Shown piece by piece: positions 9,248 through 17,725 of a stretch of DNA of 39,896 bases. The stretch lies in assembly GCA_015060885.1 (NCBI GenBank), contig SUXO01000018.1, positions 1 through 39,896 of the forward strand, in the 5' to 3' direction. Every line of letters starts with the position of its first letter. The first letter of the stretch is position 1. This stretch comes from Bacteroidales bacterium (GTDB taxonomy: Bacteria > Bacteroidota > Bacteroidia > Bacteroidales > Bacteroidaceae). Made by a program: the position numbers and the translations under genes. The notes beneath the pieces were generated by a model, which was not told where the DNA came from, made no database searches, and worked only from the letters and a program-made list of their open reading frames with translations.

Positions 9248-9910
9248 TCAAACATCCACGGCCCGCAAAGGTTCAGCGGCTGCCTCTTGGCAGACAACAA
9301 GCAGTAGAGGCCCGGCAAAAAGGTATGAAACCCCGAACAGCCCATTGCCACGTCGCAGCCCCACAAGCGATAACTGCAACACGCCGTTTTCCCGCAAAGG
9401 CATCGCAACATCCAAAACTATATTTTCACGGTAGGAGCCGCCCAGATTGCCTACAAGTTTATATACAGCCTCCGATGCAGTCCAACGCAACAGCTTCACA
9501 CTGTTCTCTAATTCGGCCGGTACACCTGCAAGTTCGTCATCGCGCATAAAACGGCGGCTGACAGCACCCACCTCACGCGACAAAAGCTCCACATCGAGCC
9601 CCACGGGACAAGAATGCGACACCGCCAATGCCACGTAGCCACGGGTATGGGAGATGCTTATATGCGCACCGCCGCCCTCCAACGAAGGCTTGCCATCGCT
9701 GTCATATACAATACGTGCAGCATCGCCAAGAACCATTTTCAACAGCTTGCGCACCGCCAGCCATTCGGCACGGCGTTCTATACCGGAAAAAGCCTGCGCC
9801 TCAACAAGCAAGGAGTTGTCGACACCCGCCGACAACTCTTCTATGGATTCTGTCATTTCCCAAACGGAAATTTCAACATCACTGCTTATATATCTACCAT
9901 ACAGGGGCAT
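9248..9910 (-). CDS. 4'-phosphopantetheinyl transferase superfamily protein
   Basis: The family transfers the phosphopantetheine arm from CoA to a serine of carrier proteins. The protein has 220 residues, the size of the Sfp-type pseudo-dimer. Motifs in order are HISISHTRGYVALAVS (83-98), VGLDVE with the magnesium ligands Asp106 and Glu108, and WTASEAVYK (143-151) with Glu147 and Lys151. The usual lysine of WxxKEAxxK is Ser146 here. It starts six bases after the gldE-like stop. Whether the partner is the fatty-acid acyl carrier protein or another carrier is not shown; no carrier protein gene is nearby. Confidence 0.85.
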   Translation of the reverse strand: MPLYGRYISSDVEISVWEMTESIEELSAGVDNSLLVEAQAFSGIERRAEWLAVRKLLKMVLGDAARIVYDSDGKPSLEGGGAHISISHTRGYVALAVSHSCPVGLDVELLSREVGAVSRRFMRDDELAGVPAELENSVKLLRWTASEAVYKLVGNLGGSYRENIVLDVAMPLRENGVLQLSLVGLRRGNGLFGVSYLFAGPLLLVVCQEAAAEPLRAVDV

Positions 9911-9916
9911 ATTGAA

Positions 9917-11269
9917 TCACCCTTCGTTCCCTTCCTCGGCCGCGCTCTCCAAGAGAGTAGCCTTTATTTTCACTATACGATGTTTATCCTTGACCATCAC
10001 TTCAAACTCCACACCCGAACATACAATCTTTTCGTGCAGGCGCGGAAACTCGCCCTTGACTTCCAGGAGAAGGCCTGCCAATGTGTCGGCTTCACCGGCA
10101 AAATCCTTGAATTCATCGCCGTCGAGCGACATTATCTTAAAGAAATCGGCAAGCATAGTCTTGCCCTCGAAGATTATGGTACGTTCATCGATACGCTCGT
10201 AAGAGGTATCGGGTTCGTCAAACTCGTCGTTGATTTCGCCCACAATCTCCTCAATTATATCCTCCAATGTAATGAGGCCCGACACTCCGCCGAACTCATC
10301 GACCACAATGGCCATATGCACACGCACGGTCTGGAAATCACAAAGAAGGTCATCGATTTTCTTTGTTTCGGGCACAAAATAGGGCTGGCGTATGAGCGAC
10401 TGCCAACGGAAATTGGCACTGCGGTTAAGGTAAGGCAAGAGGTCCTTTATATAAAGGACACCTCTTATCTCGTCTTGCGTTCCGGCATATACGGGGATAC
10501 GGGAGTATGCATTGTCGGCAGCGCAACGGAGCACTTCGGTGTAGGAGGCGCGAATATCGAGCATCACCATATCCATACGCGATGTCATAATGCTGCGTAC
10601 CGTTTCGTCACCGAAACGTATTATACCTTCAAGCATATTCTTCTGCTCGCCAATCTCCTTTTTATCGGTAAGTTCGAGTGCCTGTTCCAACTCATCGACC
10701 GACAAGGAGTAGCTTGCCTTCGACGCTATGCGCTCCGTGAACAGGGTGGAACGCACGAGCAGTGACGAGAAGGGCCTCAACAGGCGGAACATAAGATAGA
10801 GCGCGTCGGCAACCGTGTAGGCAAACTTGCGCACATTGTTCTTGGAGTATATCTTGGGCATTACCTCGCCGAACAGCAGCAACAGGAAGGTGAGCACAAC
10901 CGTGAGCAAGAGGAACTCCACCCACTTTGCACTCTCGCCGAAAGAGAGAATTGACAAAAAGAAATAGTTGAGCAGCATAACAATGCCCACATTCACAAAA
11001 TCGTTTATAATGAGAATGGTGGCAAGCAAGCGTTCGGGCTCTTTCAGCATCGCCAGGATGTGCTGTGCCGTCACCGACTTGCTCTCGGCAGCATCGTCAA
11101 GTTCGGCGCGCGTGAGCGAGAAGAAAGAGATTTCGGAGCCCGACGCAAAACCTGAACATATCAACAGCACAACAGCAAACACAAGAGCCACTATCGCACT
11201 CATTGACGGAGGCGTGAATGCAACCTCCGGAAGCGCGAATGCAAGAATCTGCGAACAAGCAGTAATCAT
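9917..11269 (-). CDS. GldE-like CNNM/CorC family membrane protein with CBS domains
   Basis: A 450-residue protein of the haemolysin-C/CNNM type: an N-terminal DUF21 membrane domain (about 15-200, with SGSEISFFSLTRAEL and LLLFGEVMPKIYSKNN), a CBS pair (about 215-345, RSIMTSRMDMVMLD, MAIVVDEFGGVSGLITLEDI), and a C-terminal CorC/HlyC FAD-fold domain. Related proteins take part in magnesium or cobalt movement. The immediate ssb neighbour fits the GldE branch, named for gliding motility in Flavobacterium but widespread in non-gliding Bacteroidales. It starts 22 bases after ssb. Confidence 0.85.
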   Translation of the reverse strand: MITACSQILAFALPEVAFTPPSMSAIVALVFAVVLLICSGFASGSEISFFSLTRAELDDAAESKSVTAQHILAMLKEPERLLATILIINDFVNVGIVMLLNYFFLSILSFGESAKWVEFLLLTVVLTFLLLLFGEVMPKIYSKNNVRKFAYTVADALYLMFRLLRPFSSLLVRSTLFTERIASKASYSLSVDELEQALELTDKKEIGEQKNMLEGIIRFGDETVRSIMTSRMDMVMLDIRASYTEVLRCAADNAYSRIPVYAGTQDEIRGVLYIKDLLPYLNRSANFRWQSLIRQPYFVPETKKIDDLLCDFQTVRVHMAIVVDEFGGVSGLITLEDIIEEIVGEINDEFDEPDTSYERIDERTIIFEGKTMLADFFKIMSLDGDEFKDFAGEADTLAGLLLEVKGEFPRLHEKIVCSGVEFEVMVKDKHRIVKIKATLLESAAEEGNEG

Positions 11270-11291
11270 TTACCAGGAAACTTTTCTTGAA

Positions 11292-11678
11292 TTAGTAAAT
11301 AGAACTGTCTGTCGCAGGCTCGTCAACGGGTGTGGCAGTTGTGCCACGCGAAGAGAGCATCTCCATTGTTTCGGCAAGAATCTCGGTGCGATAACGACGT
11401 ATACCGTTCTGGTCCTCGTAGGTATTTGTCCTTATTTTTCCCTCGATGTAAATGCGGTCACCCTTGTGGACATACTTTTCGGCAACCTCGGCCAAACCGC
11501 CCCACAGCACAACATTATGCCACTCTGTTCGTTCGGGCACCTGTGTGCCGTTCTGCAAAGTATAAGCGCGTTCAGTTGTCGCAATAACCATATTAGCCAC
11601 AGCCACATTGCGGTCCAGATGACGCACGTCGGGGTTCTTGCCCACGTTACCAATCAAAATAACTTTATTAACTGACAT
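11292..11678 (-). CDS. ssb: Single-stranded DNA-binding protein
   Basis: SSB coats single-stranded DNA during replication and repair and docks partner enzymes through its C-terminal tip. I start at ATG 11676-11678, which gives the family N-terminus MSVNKVILIGNVGKNPDVR; an in-frame ATG seven codons upstream would add an unlikely extension. The OB domain covers about 1-105 (ERTEWHNVVLWGGLAEVAEKYVHKGDRIYIEGKI). The tail is very short, and the protein (128 residues) ends DSSIY in place of the usual acidic DDxPF tip. It heads the operon ssb-gldE-PPTase-DUF308. Confidence 0.93.
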   Translation of the reverse strand: MSVNKVILIGNVGKNPDVRHLDRNVAVANMVIATTERAYTLQNGTQVPERTEWHNVVLWGGLAEVAEKYVHKGDRIYIEGKIRTNTYEDQNGIRRYRTEILAETMEMLSSRGTTATPVDEPATDSSIY

Positions 11679-11726
11679 ATTCAAAAAAATTAAATTCAAT
11701 AAAAAAATGCTAACTGATTCTCACTG

Positions 11727-11758
11727 CAAATATAGTACAAGAGAGAGCCTGCTGCAAA
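11727..11758 (-). promoter_or_regulatory. Bacteroides-type promoter of the ssb operon
   Basis: On the minus strand a perfect TTTG (11755-11758) is followed after exactly 20 bases by TATATTTG (11727-11734), matching both boxes of the primary Bacteroides sigma factor. It lies about 50 bases upstream of the ssb start codon. A second TACTTTTG (11801-11808) further upstream could be an additional -7 box, without a good -33. Confidence 0.75.
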
Positions 11759-11919
11759 TATTTATATTAATAAGTAATATTTAATTAAGATATTTCGCTG
11801 CAAAAGTACTAATTTTATTCACACCGAGCGAGAAAACGGCAACAAAAGACAAAAAAAGCGAAAAAAACTGCTCAAAGAAGGCCAAAACAATGATTTTTAC
11901 GTAAAAAAAGCATATTATA

Positions 11920-11951
11920 TTTCGGTAAAAGCAAAAAAAGCTATATATTTG
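11920..11951 (+). promoter_or_regulatory. Promoter of the HU gene
   Basis: TATATTTG (11944-11951) matches the -7 consensus, and TTTC (11920-11923) lies 20 bases upstream as a one-mismatch -33 box. It sits about 50 bases before the HU start codon. Between this and the ssb promoter the 325-base intergenic stretch is A-rich and holds nothing else I recognise. Confidence 0.6.
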
Positions 11952-12003
11952 CCTTCCGAAATTTGGAACAATATTTCATTACAACATAAAATATACAAAC
12001 AAA

Positions 12004-12279
12004 ATGACAAAAGCAGACATTGTAAACGAGATTGCAAAGAAGACAGGTATTGAGAAAGCAGTGGTTCTTGCATCGGTAGAATCATTCATGGAGGTTGTGA
12101 AGACATCTTTGGCAAATCACGAGCCGGTATATTTACGTGGTTTCGGCAGCTTTATCATCAAGCAGAGAGCCGAAAAAACCGCCCGCGACATACACAAGGA
12201 GAAAACAATAATCATCCCCGCGCACGATATCCCCGCATTCAAACCCGCAAAAACATTCTTGAACGAAGTTAAAAAGTAA
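12004..12279 (+). CDS. HU-family DNA-binding protein
   Basis: A 91-residue histone-like protein that bends and compacts DNA as a dimer. The N-terminal helices are MTKADIVNEIAKKTGIEKAV, followed by the HU signature GFGSFIIKQRAEKTARDI and the beta-arm and C-terminal part IIIPAHDIPAFKPAKTFLNEV. The arm carries IHKEKTIIIP where NPQTGE is common, and IPAFKPAK matches the invariant PAFKAGK. It lies upstream of a small basic protein gene (28 bases away) and shares its terminator, so the two are probably one transcript. Confidence 0.95.
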   Translation: MTKADIVNEIAKKTGIEKAVVLASVESFMEVVKTSLANHEPVYLRGFGSFIIKQRAEKTARDIHKEKTIIIPAHDIPAFKPAKTFLNEVKK

Positions 12280-12307
12280 TATTTATTAATTCATAATTTT
12301 ATAAACC

Positions 12308-12397
12308 ATGCCTAGCGGAAAAAAGAAAAAAAGACATAAGATGTCTACGCACAAGCGTAAAAAAAGATTGAGAAAAAACAGACATAAGAGCAAGTAA
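12308..12397 (+). CDS. 29-residue very basic protein (AURKAIP1/COX24-like)
   Basis: This short frame runs from ATG 12308 to TAA 12395-12397 and encodes 29 residues, beginning MPSGKKKKRHKMSTHKRKK and ending NRHKSK. More than half of the residues are lysine, arginine or histidine. Peptides of this type between HU and RNase G in Bacteroidota are annotated as AURKAIP1/COX24-domain proteins, related to the mitochondrial ribosomal protein mS38, so a ribosome- or RNA-binding role is likely but inferred. The position 28 bases behind HU and just before a strong terminator supports a real gene. Confidence 0.8.
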   Translation: MPSGKKKKRHKMSTHKRKKRLRKNRHKSK

Positions 12398-12416
12398 GCT
12401 CGTCTGAACAGGACAC

Positions 12417-12459
12417 AAAAAACAAACTTGCAAGACACACCGCTTCAAGTTTGTTTTTT
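12417..12459 (+). terminator. Terminator of the HU transcript
   Basis: A 14-bp perfect stem (12417-12430 with 12446-12459) has a 15-base loop. The 3' arm ends in a run of T with more T after it. It lies 20 bases after the small basic protein gene. Confidence 0.8.
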
Positions 12460-12555
12460 GTTTTAGCACCAACAGCCACGGCTGCCCTACACAAGGTCTA
12501 TGAACCTCACCTTTTATATAAAGAGGCTCACTGAATCAAAAAAAAAGAAGAAATT

Positions 12556-14133
12556 GTGACAAGCGAACTTATTGTTGACGTTCACTCCAATGAAGTAGCC
12601 ATTGCCATCACAGAAGACAAGCAACTGGTGGAATTTCAAAGGGAGGAACAGACAGAAACCTTTTCGGTGGGCAATATCTACCTCGGGCGTGTAAAGAAGA
12701 TTATGCCCGGGCTCAATGCCTGCTTTGTTGACGTAGGTTCCGATAAAGACGCATTCCTCCACTATTTGGATTTAGGCCCGCAATTTTACTCTTTACAGAA
12801 ATATCTGAAACAGATTACAAGCGACCGCAAGAAGACATTCCCCATATCAAAGGCATCCATAATGCCCGAAAAGAAAAAAGAGGGGAACATTGCCGAAACA
12901 TTGCAGACCGGGCAGGAGATACTTGTACAGGTAACCAAAGAGCCCATAAACACCAAAGGCCCCCGTCTCACTTGCGAAATTTCCTTTGCCGGACGATTTC
13001 TGATACTAATCCCATTCGAAGACAAGGTATCGGTATCATCGAAGATCAAATCGCCCGAAGAGCGCACAAGGCTCAAACAGCTGCTGCAAAGCATTAAGCC
13101 GAAAAACTTCGGAATAATCGTACGCACCGTTGCCGAAGGCAAGAAGGTAGCCGAACTCGATGCCGAACTTCGCAGCCTTGTAAACAGCTGGGAATCGCTT
13201 GTAGGCAAAGTACAGAAATGTACAAAACCTCCCGGCATTGTTCACGCCGAATCGGACAGGACACTTGCTCTGCTACGCGACCTCTTCAACCCGTCGTACG
13301 AGAGCATACACGTGAACGACATTGAGGTTTACAAGAAAATAAGGGATTACGTGTCGGTTATAGCTCCCGAAAGCATAAACATTATAAAGCTATACCGCGG
13401 TGAACTGCCAATATTCGACCACTTCGCTATAACCAAGCAGATAAAATCGTCGTTTGGCCGCATAGTATCGTTCAAAGGTGGCGCATACCTGGTAATAGAA
13501 CACACCGAAGCCCTTCACGTTGTCGATGTGAACAGCGGCAACAGAACACGCAACAACGCCAGCAACCAGGAGGAGAACGCCTTGGAGGTGAACCTGGGAG
13601 CGGCCGATGAACTTGCACGACAGTTGCGCCTGCGCGATATGGGTGGCATTATAGTGGTCGACTTCATAGATATGGACAAGGCCGAACACCGCCAGGCACT
13701 CTATGAGCGTATGACCGAAAATATGAGCCGCGACAGGGCCAAACACAACATTCTGCCGTTGAGCAAATTCGGTCTTATGCAGATAACACGCCAAAGAGTG
13801 CGCCCCGCTATAAATATGCCTGTCGAGGAGACCTGCCCCGTATGCTTCGGCAAGGGGAAGGTGCAATCATCGATACTGTTCACCGACCAGTTGGAGAGTA
13901 AAATAAGTACACTTACAGGAACCATAGGGTTAAAATCGTTCACACTGCACGTGCACCCCTACGTGGCATCCTACATTAAGAAAGGTATAATATCGTTATA
14001 CCGCAAATGGCAATTCAAATATGGGTTCGGAATACGTATCATACCCAACCAGAAACTGGCCTATCTGGAATATCATTTCTACGACAAAGCCGGCAAGGAG
14101 GTCGATATGAAAGAAGAATCGGAATTGAAGTAA
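12556..14133 (+). CDS. rng: Ribonuclease G/E family endoribonuclease
   Basis: The enzyme cuts single-stranded RNA in rRNA maturation and mRNA decay. The protein has 525 residues, close to RNase G, and lacks the long RNase E scaffold tail. It starts at GTG 12556; no ATG lies nearby and the N-terminus TSELIVDVHSNEVAIAI fits the family. An S1 domain covers about 38-125 (VGNIYLGRVKKIMPGLNACFVDVG). The catalytic region has DVNSGNRTR with Asp324 and DFIDM at about 369-373, the magnesium site. CPVCFGKG (Cys427 and Cys430) is the zinc link. The gene ends at a terminator shared with pgm. The 12460-12555 gap shows no clear promoter. Confidence 0.95.
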   Translation: MTSELIVDVHSNEVAIAITEDKQLVEFQREEQTETFSVGNIYLGRVKKIMPGLNACFVDVGSDKDAFLHYLDLGPQFYSLQKYLKQITSDRKKTFPISKASIMPEKKKEGNIAETLQTGQEILVQVTKEPINTKGPRLTCEISFAGRFLILIPFEDKVSVSSKIKSPEERTRLKQLLQSIKPKNFGIIVRTVAEGKKVAELDAELRSLVNSWESLVGKVQKCTKPPGIVHAESDRTLALLRDLFNPSYESIHVNDIEVYKKIRDYVSVIAPESINIIKLYRGELPIFDHFAITKQIKSSFGRIVSFKGGAYLVIEHTEALHVVDVNSGNRTRNNASNQEENALEVNLGAADELARQLRLRDMGGIIVVDFIDMDKAEHRQALYERMTENMSRDRAKHNILPLSKFGLMQITRQRVRPAINMPVEETCPVCFGKGKVQSSILFTDQLESKISTLTGTIGLKSFTLHVHPYVASYIKKGIISLYRKWQFKYGFGIRIIPNQKLAYLEYHFYDKAGKEVDMKEESELK

Positions 14134-14142
14134 GAACCTTAA

Positions 14143-14186
14143 CACACTAAAAAAGCCTGCTGAAATCAGCAGGCTTTTTTAGTGTG
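14143..14186. terminator. Bidirectional terminator between rng and pgm
   Basis: A perfect 21-bp inverted repeat (14143-14163 with 14166-14186) has only two bases between the arms and a core of GCCTGCTGA flanked by A and T runs. It lies between two convergent genes and can end both transcripts. Confidence 0.9.
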
Positions 14187-14201
14187 CATACGGGAAAGCT
14201 A

Positions 14202-15941
14202 TCAGATACCCATAGCCTTTTTCATCTCTTCGATGATGGCATCGGCCTTCTCACAGGCTGCAAGATAGTCGTTGCGTGTGGGCATAGATGCCTTTGCCTC
14301 CATATAGAACTTGATTTTGGGCTCGGTACCCGAGGGGCGTACAGAAACCTTGTTGCCGCTCTCGGTGAAGTACTGCAATACGTTTGAGGGTTCGGGCATA
14401 TCGAGGTCGGTGACATTGCCGTCGCCATCGACAGCCTTCAACGCCTTGAAGTCCTTGTAGCATACAACCTTCTCGCCTGCCATCTCCTTCAAAGGATTGG
14501 CGCGGAAGTTCTCCATCATCTGACGTATTTCGTCGGCACCGCTCTTGCCGGGCTTAACCACGTTAACAGTAATCTCCTTTGAGAAACCATACTCAACGTA
14601 GATATCCATAAGCATTTCGTAAAGGCTCTTGCCGTTCTCCTTTGCCCATGCAGCAATCTCGGCAATGAGGCTGCAAGCCGATACAGAGTCCTTGTCGCGG
14701 CAGAAGTCCTCGGCCAGGAATCCGAAGCTCTCCTCACCGCCACCGATGTAACGCATAATACCCTCGTTGTCGCGGATAACTTTGGCAATCCACTTGAAAC
14801 CGGTGTAGCAGTCGTACATCTTTATATTGTTCTTTTCGGCAATATTCTTGATAACCTCGGTTGTAACAATGGTCTTTACAACGAACTCCTTGCCTGTCAT
14901 CTTGCCCAACTTTGTGTACTGGGTAATGATGTAGTAAAGGAATATCATACATGTCTGGTTACCATTCACAATAACCCACTCGCCGTCGAAGTTCTTGCAG
15001 GCAATTGCGATGCGGTCGGCATCGGGGTCCGAAGCCATAACAAGGTCGGCATCTATTTTCTTTGCAAGGTTCACGGCCATTGTCATAGCCTCGGCATTTT
15101 CGGGGTTGGGCGATACCACTGTGGGGAAGTTTCCATCCTTAATCATCTGCTCCTCTACGCAGTGGATATTCTCAAAGCCCCAACGGCGCAACGATGCGGG
15201 AATGAGCACGCGGCCACAACCGTGAATAGGAGTGTAGACAATCTTCAAATCCTTATTCTTCTTTATTACTTCGGGTTCGATTGAGAGTGTCTGTACGCGG
15301 TCGAGATAGACATTGTCAATCTCCTCGCCGATAATCTCAATGAGAGCAGGGTTGCCCACGAACTTGATATCCTCGACCTTTACTTTCTCCACATACTCGA
15401 TGGTCTTTACATCGTGGGGAGCAAGCATCTGTGCGCCATCGTCCCAGTAAGCCTTGTAGCCGTTATACTCTTTGGGGTTGTGGCTTGCAGTGATGTTCAC
15501 ACCGCTCTGGCAGCCCAGATAGCGGATTGCGAAAGATACCTCGGGTGTGGGACGCAAATCCTCGAAGAGGTACACCTTAATGCCATTGGCCGAGAAGATG
15601 TTTGCTGTAATTTCGGCAAACAGACGGCTGTTGTTACGGCAATCGTGGCCGACAACCACTGAAATCTGTTCACGGTCTTTGAACACCTCGTTCAAGTAAT
15701 CGGCCAGGCCCTGTGTGGCTTTACCTACGGTATATATGTTCATACGGTTGCTGCCTGCACCCATAATACCGCGCAAACCACCGGTACCGAATTCCAATTC
15801 GCGATAGAAGGCATCGATAAGAGGAGTCTTATCCTCGTTGTCGAGCATAGCCTGAACCTCTTTACGGGTCTCTTCGTCATAAGCGGGAGAAAGCCACTCG
15901 GTAGCTTTGTCCGTAACCATTTTAATAAGTTCCAAATCCAT
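14202..15941 (-). CDS. Phosphoglucomutase/phosphomannomutase family enzyme
   Basis: A 579-residue cytosolic alpha-D-phosphohexomutase that interconverts hexose 1- and 6-phosphates. The active-site serine loop TASHNPKEYNGYK places the phosphoserine at Ser153. The metal loop DPDADRIAIA follows at about 305-315, the sugar-specificity loop GGGEESFG at about 400, and the phosphate-binding loop RPSGTEPKIKFY near the C-terminus. The length and GEESFG motif are of the long PGM2-like type rather than the 450-residue ManB type. Substrate preference (glucose, mannose or ribose phosphate) cannot be decided. It appears monocistronic. Confidence 0.93.
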   Translation of the reverse strand: MDLELIKMVTDKATEWLSPAYDEETRKEVQAMLDNEDKTPLIDAFYRELEFGTGGLRGIMGAGSNRMNIYTVGKATQGLADYLNEVFKDREQISVVVGHDCRNNSRLFAEITANIFSANGIKVYLFEDLRPTPEVSFAIRYLGCQSGVNITASHNPKEYNGYKAYWDDGAQMLAPHDVKTIEYVEKVKVEDIKFVGNPALIEIIGEEIDNVYLDRVQTLSIEPEVIKKNKDLKIVYTPIHGCGRVLIPASLRRWGFENIHCVEEQMIKDGNFPTVVSPNPENAEAMTMAVNLAKKIDADLVMASDPDADRIAIACKNFDGEWVIVNGNQTCMIFLYYIITQYTKLGKMTGKEFVVKTIVTTEVIKNIAEKNNIKMYDCYTGFKWIAKVIRDNEGIMRYIGGGEESFGFLAEDFCRDKDSVSACSLIAEIAAWAKENGKSLYEMLMDIYVEYGFSKEITVNVVKPGKSGADEIRQMMENFRANPLKEMAGEKVVCYKDFKALKAVDGDGNVTDLDMPEPSNVLQYFTESGNKVSVRPSGTEPKIKFYMEAKASMPTRNDYLAACEKADAIIEEMKKAMGI

Positions 15942-16027
15942 AAATTATACTATTAAGTTTATACTGTTACAACAATTCAAATGCCAATTGTTCCCGTGCT
16001 ATACATAACACGTTCGTTATTAAAAAG

Positions 16028-16035
16028 CAAAGATA
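16028..16035 (-). promoter_or_regulatory. -7 box upstream of pgm
   Basis: On the minus strand TATCTTTG lies about 90 bases upstream of the pgm start, matching TAnnTTTG. The expected -33 position is only a partial match (TTTC about 18 bases upstream). Confidence 0.5.
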
Positions 16036-16068
16036 TACAATTATATTTATTTTGAAAGCAGATTGCAT

Positions 16069-17712
16069 TTATTTTGAAACCGGCATCAGATATTTATCTC
16101 CTGTCTCTTCGACCAAGCGTTTCAAATATGCTTTGGGATAACCGGGGCGAACAACCGTGGCACCAAGACCGGTCGATGAGCGTTCGAACTTCCCGTTCTT
16201 TTCGGGCTTCACCACCAGGTCGTTGTACTTAACAATGATATACTCGCCGAACTTCTTCCACTCGGCAAGAGCCTCTTCGGCACAAGCACACGAAAAGTCC
16301 TTTATTGCCGCAAGAGCATATTTGGGCGACTCTTTGAGCGAGGGGCCGTAAGCAGCCTCCAACGCCACGCTGCCGTCATAGAATTTCTTTTCAAGCTCCC
16401 CTTGCACACGCTTCATATCGTCGACAACAAGCGAGTACTTGGGGTATATCATATTGGAAACCCAGTTGAACACCCAGAACGACGAGTTCCACGAGAAGGT
16501 CACAGGGTCGGCATTCTCGGCCGAATAGCAGGCCGGCACACGGTCGAGGCAGCAGTACACGGGAGTGTATACAATCATATTTGCATCGTCGCAGCCGAAC
16601 CACAGCACACCGCCTATCTCACGGGGCAGGTGAGAACGCAGCTGCGCCACAAAGGTAAAGGCCGACTGATAGGTCGACACGGGACGTTCATTGAAGTACT
16701 CCTTGCCCTCGTACTCGAATGTAAGGGGCGAAAGACGATAGGGCATGTTATAGATGCCGCCGCCCAGGTCGGTGGTAACATCAAAGGGAGTACCCTCGAA
16801 GTGGTCGCGCATGGCAGCCTGCACATTCTGCAAGGTAAGCGGCTGTTTAGGCTTGAAGAAAAGAGGCATAGGGGTTGCTGTGGCATCGCCCGACACCCAG
16901 GGGAGATATTCATTCATATCGGCATCGGCATACATATTGAAGAATGTCCACGCACGGGCATCGCACCAGCGCAAAGCTCCGAAATCGGGCGGGCAATAGG
17001 CCATTGCAAAACTGAAATCCTCGTCCTTGCCGCTGAAATAACCCTTTTTGCGGGCAAATTTTATGACATCCTTGGAGTACATCACGTTCTCCTTGTCCTT
17101 CATATCGAATTTATGTATACGCGACTGGTTGGCGTGAGCCGATATGCAGTCGTCGGGAACACGCACGGCTACCCACACCGTTCCCTTCTCACTACCCTTG
17201 CCTATCATTTCGAGAATCCAGGCCTCGTTGGGGTCGGCAATGGAGAAACTCTCGCCCGAACTGTAATAGCCATACTCCTGTGTAATGGTTGTCATAACCT
17301 TGATGGCCTCACGTGCGCTCTTTGAGCGTTGCAGGGCAATATACATAAGCGAACCATAATCTATTACACCTGTTGTGTCCACAAGTTCGGAACGGCCGCC
17401 GAAAGTGGTTTCGGCAATGGCCACCTGATGCTCGTTGATGTTTCCAATCACATTGTAGGTAACGGGAGCCTCGGGGATGGAACCCAGATAGCGTCCGCTA
17501 TCCCAGTCATACACTTCGCGCATTGTACCCGCAGGATGCACACCGGCCGGAAAGTGAGCCAGGAAACCACTCATACCGAAACTGTCGGCACTGTACGAAA
17601 TGAACACCGAGCCGTCGGCCGAGGCCTTCTTGCCAACCAAAAAGTTGGTACAAGCGGCAGCACCCTGCACAAACAATGCAAAGAGCGCGATTACTGTAAA
17701 AATTCTTTTCAT
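16069..17712 (-). CDS. Secreted C69-family dipeptidase
   Basis: The protein has 547 residues. A signal peptide (1-20, MKRIFTVIALFALFVQGAAA) is followed directly by Cys21 in CTNFLVGKKASADGS, the N-terminal nucleophile of C69 (PepD-type) peptidases, which become active when this cysteine is exposed. Conserved parts include NEHQVAIAETTFGGR, PNEAWILEMIGKG and ANQSRIHKFD. The Cys follows AAA, so a lipoprotein reading is less likely because no LxxC lipobox precedes it. It acts outside the inner membrane, probably on di- or oligopeptides. It lies 13 bases after the M23 peptidase gene, suggesting a shared transcript for peptide turnover in the envelope. Confidence 0.88.
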   Translation of the reverse strand: MKRIFTVIALFALFVQGAAACTNFLVGKKASADGSVFISYSADSFGMSGFLAHFPAGVHPAGTMREVYDWDSGRYLGSIPEAPVTYNVIGNINEHQVAIAETTFGGRSELVDTTGVIDYGSLMYIALQRSKSAREAIKVMTTITQEYGYYSSGESFSIADPNEAWILEMIGKGSEKGTVWVAVRVPDDCISAHANQSRIHKFDMKDKENVMYSKDVIKFARKKGYFSGKDEDFSFAMAYCPPDFGALRWCDARAWTFFNMYADADMNEYLPWVSGDATATPMPLFFKPKQPLTLQNVQAAMRDHFEGTPFDVTTDLGGGIYNMPYRLSPLTFEYEGKEYFNERPVSTYQSAFTFVAQLRSHLPREIGGVLWFGCDDANMIVYTPVYCCLDRVPACYSAENADPVTFSWNSSFWVFNWVSNMIYPKYSLVVDDMKRVQGELEKKFYDGSVALEAAYGPSLKESPKYALAAIKDFSCACAEEALAEWKKFGEYIIVKYNDLVVKPEKNGKFERSSTGLGATVVRPGYPKAYLKRLVEETGDKYLMPVSK

Positions 17713-17725
17713 AAAAAACTATCTT

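Noticed and set aside
9614-10765. Plus-strand frame of 383 codons opposite the gldE-like and PPTase genes
   Set aside because: It is the antisense shadow of two clear genes, spans their junction, and shows no family signature; codon bias of the real genes keeps it open.
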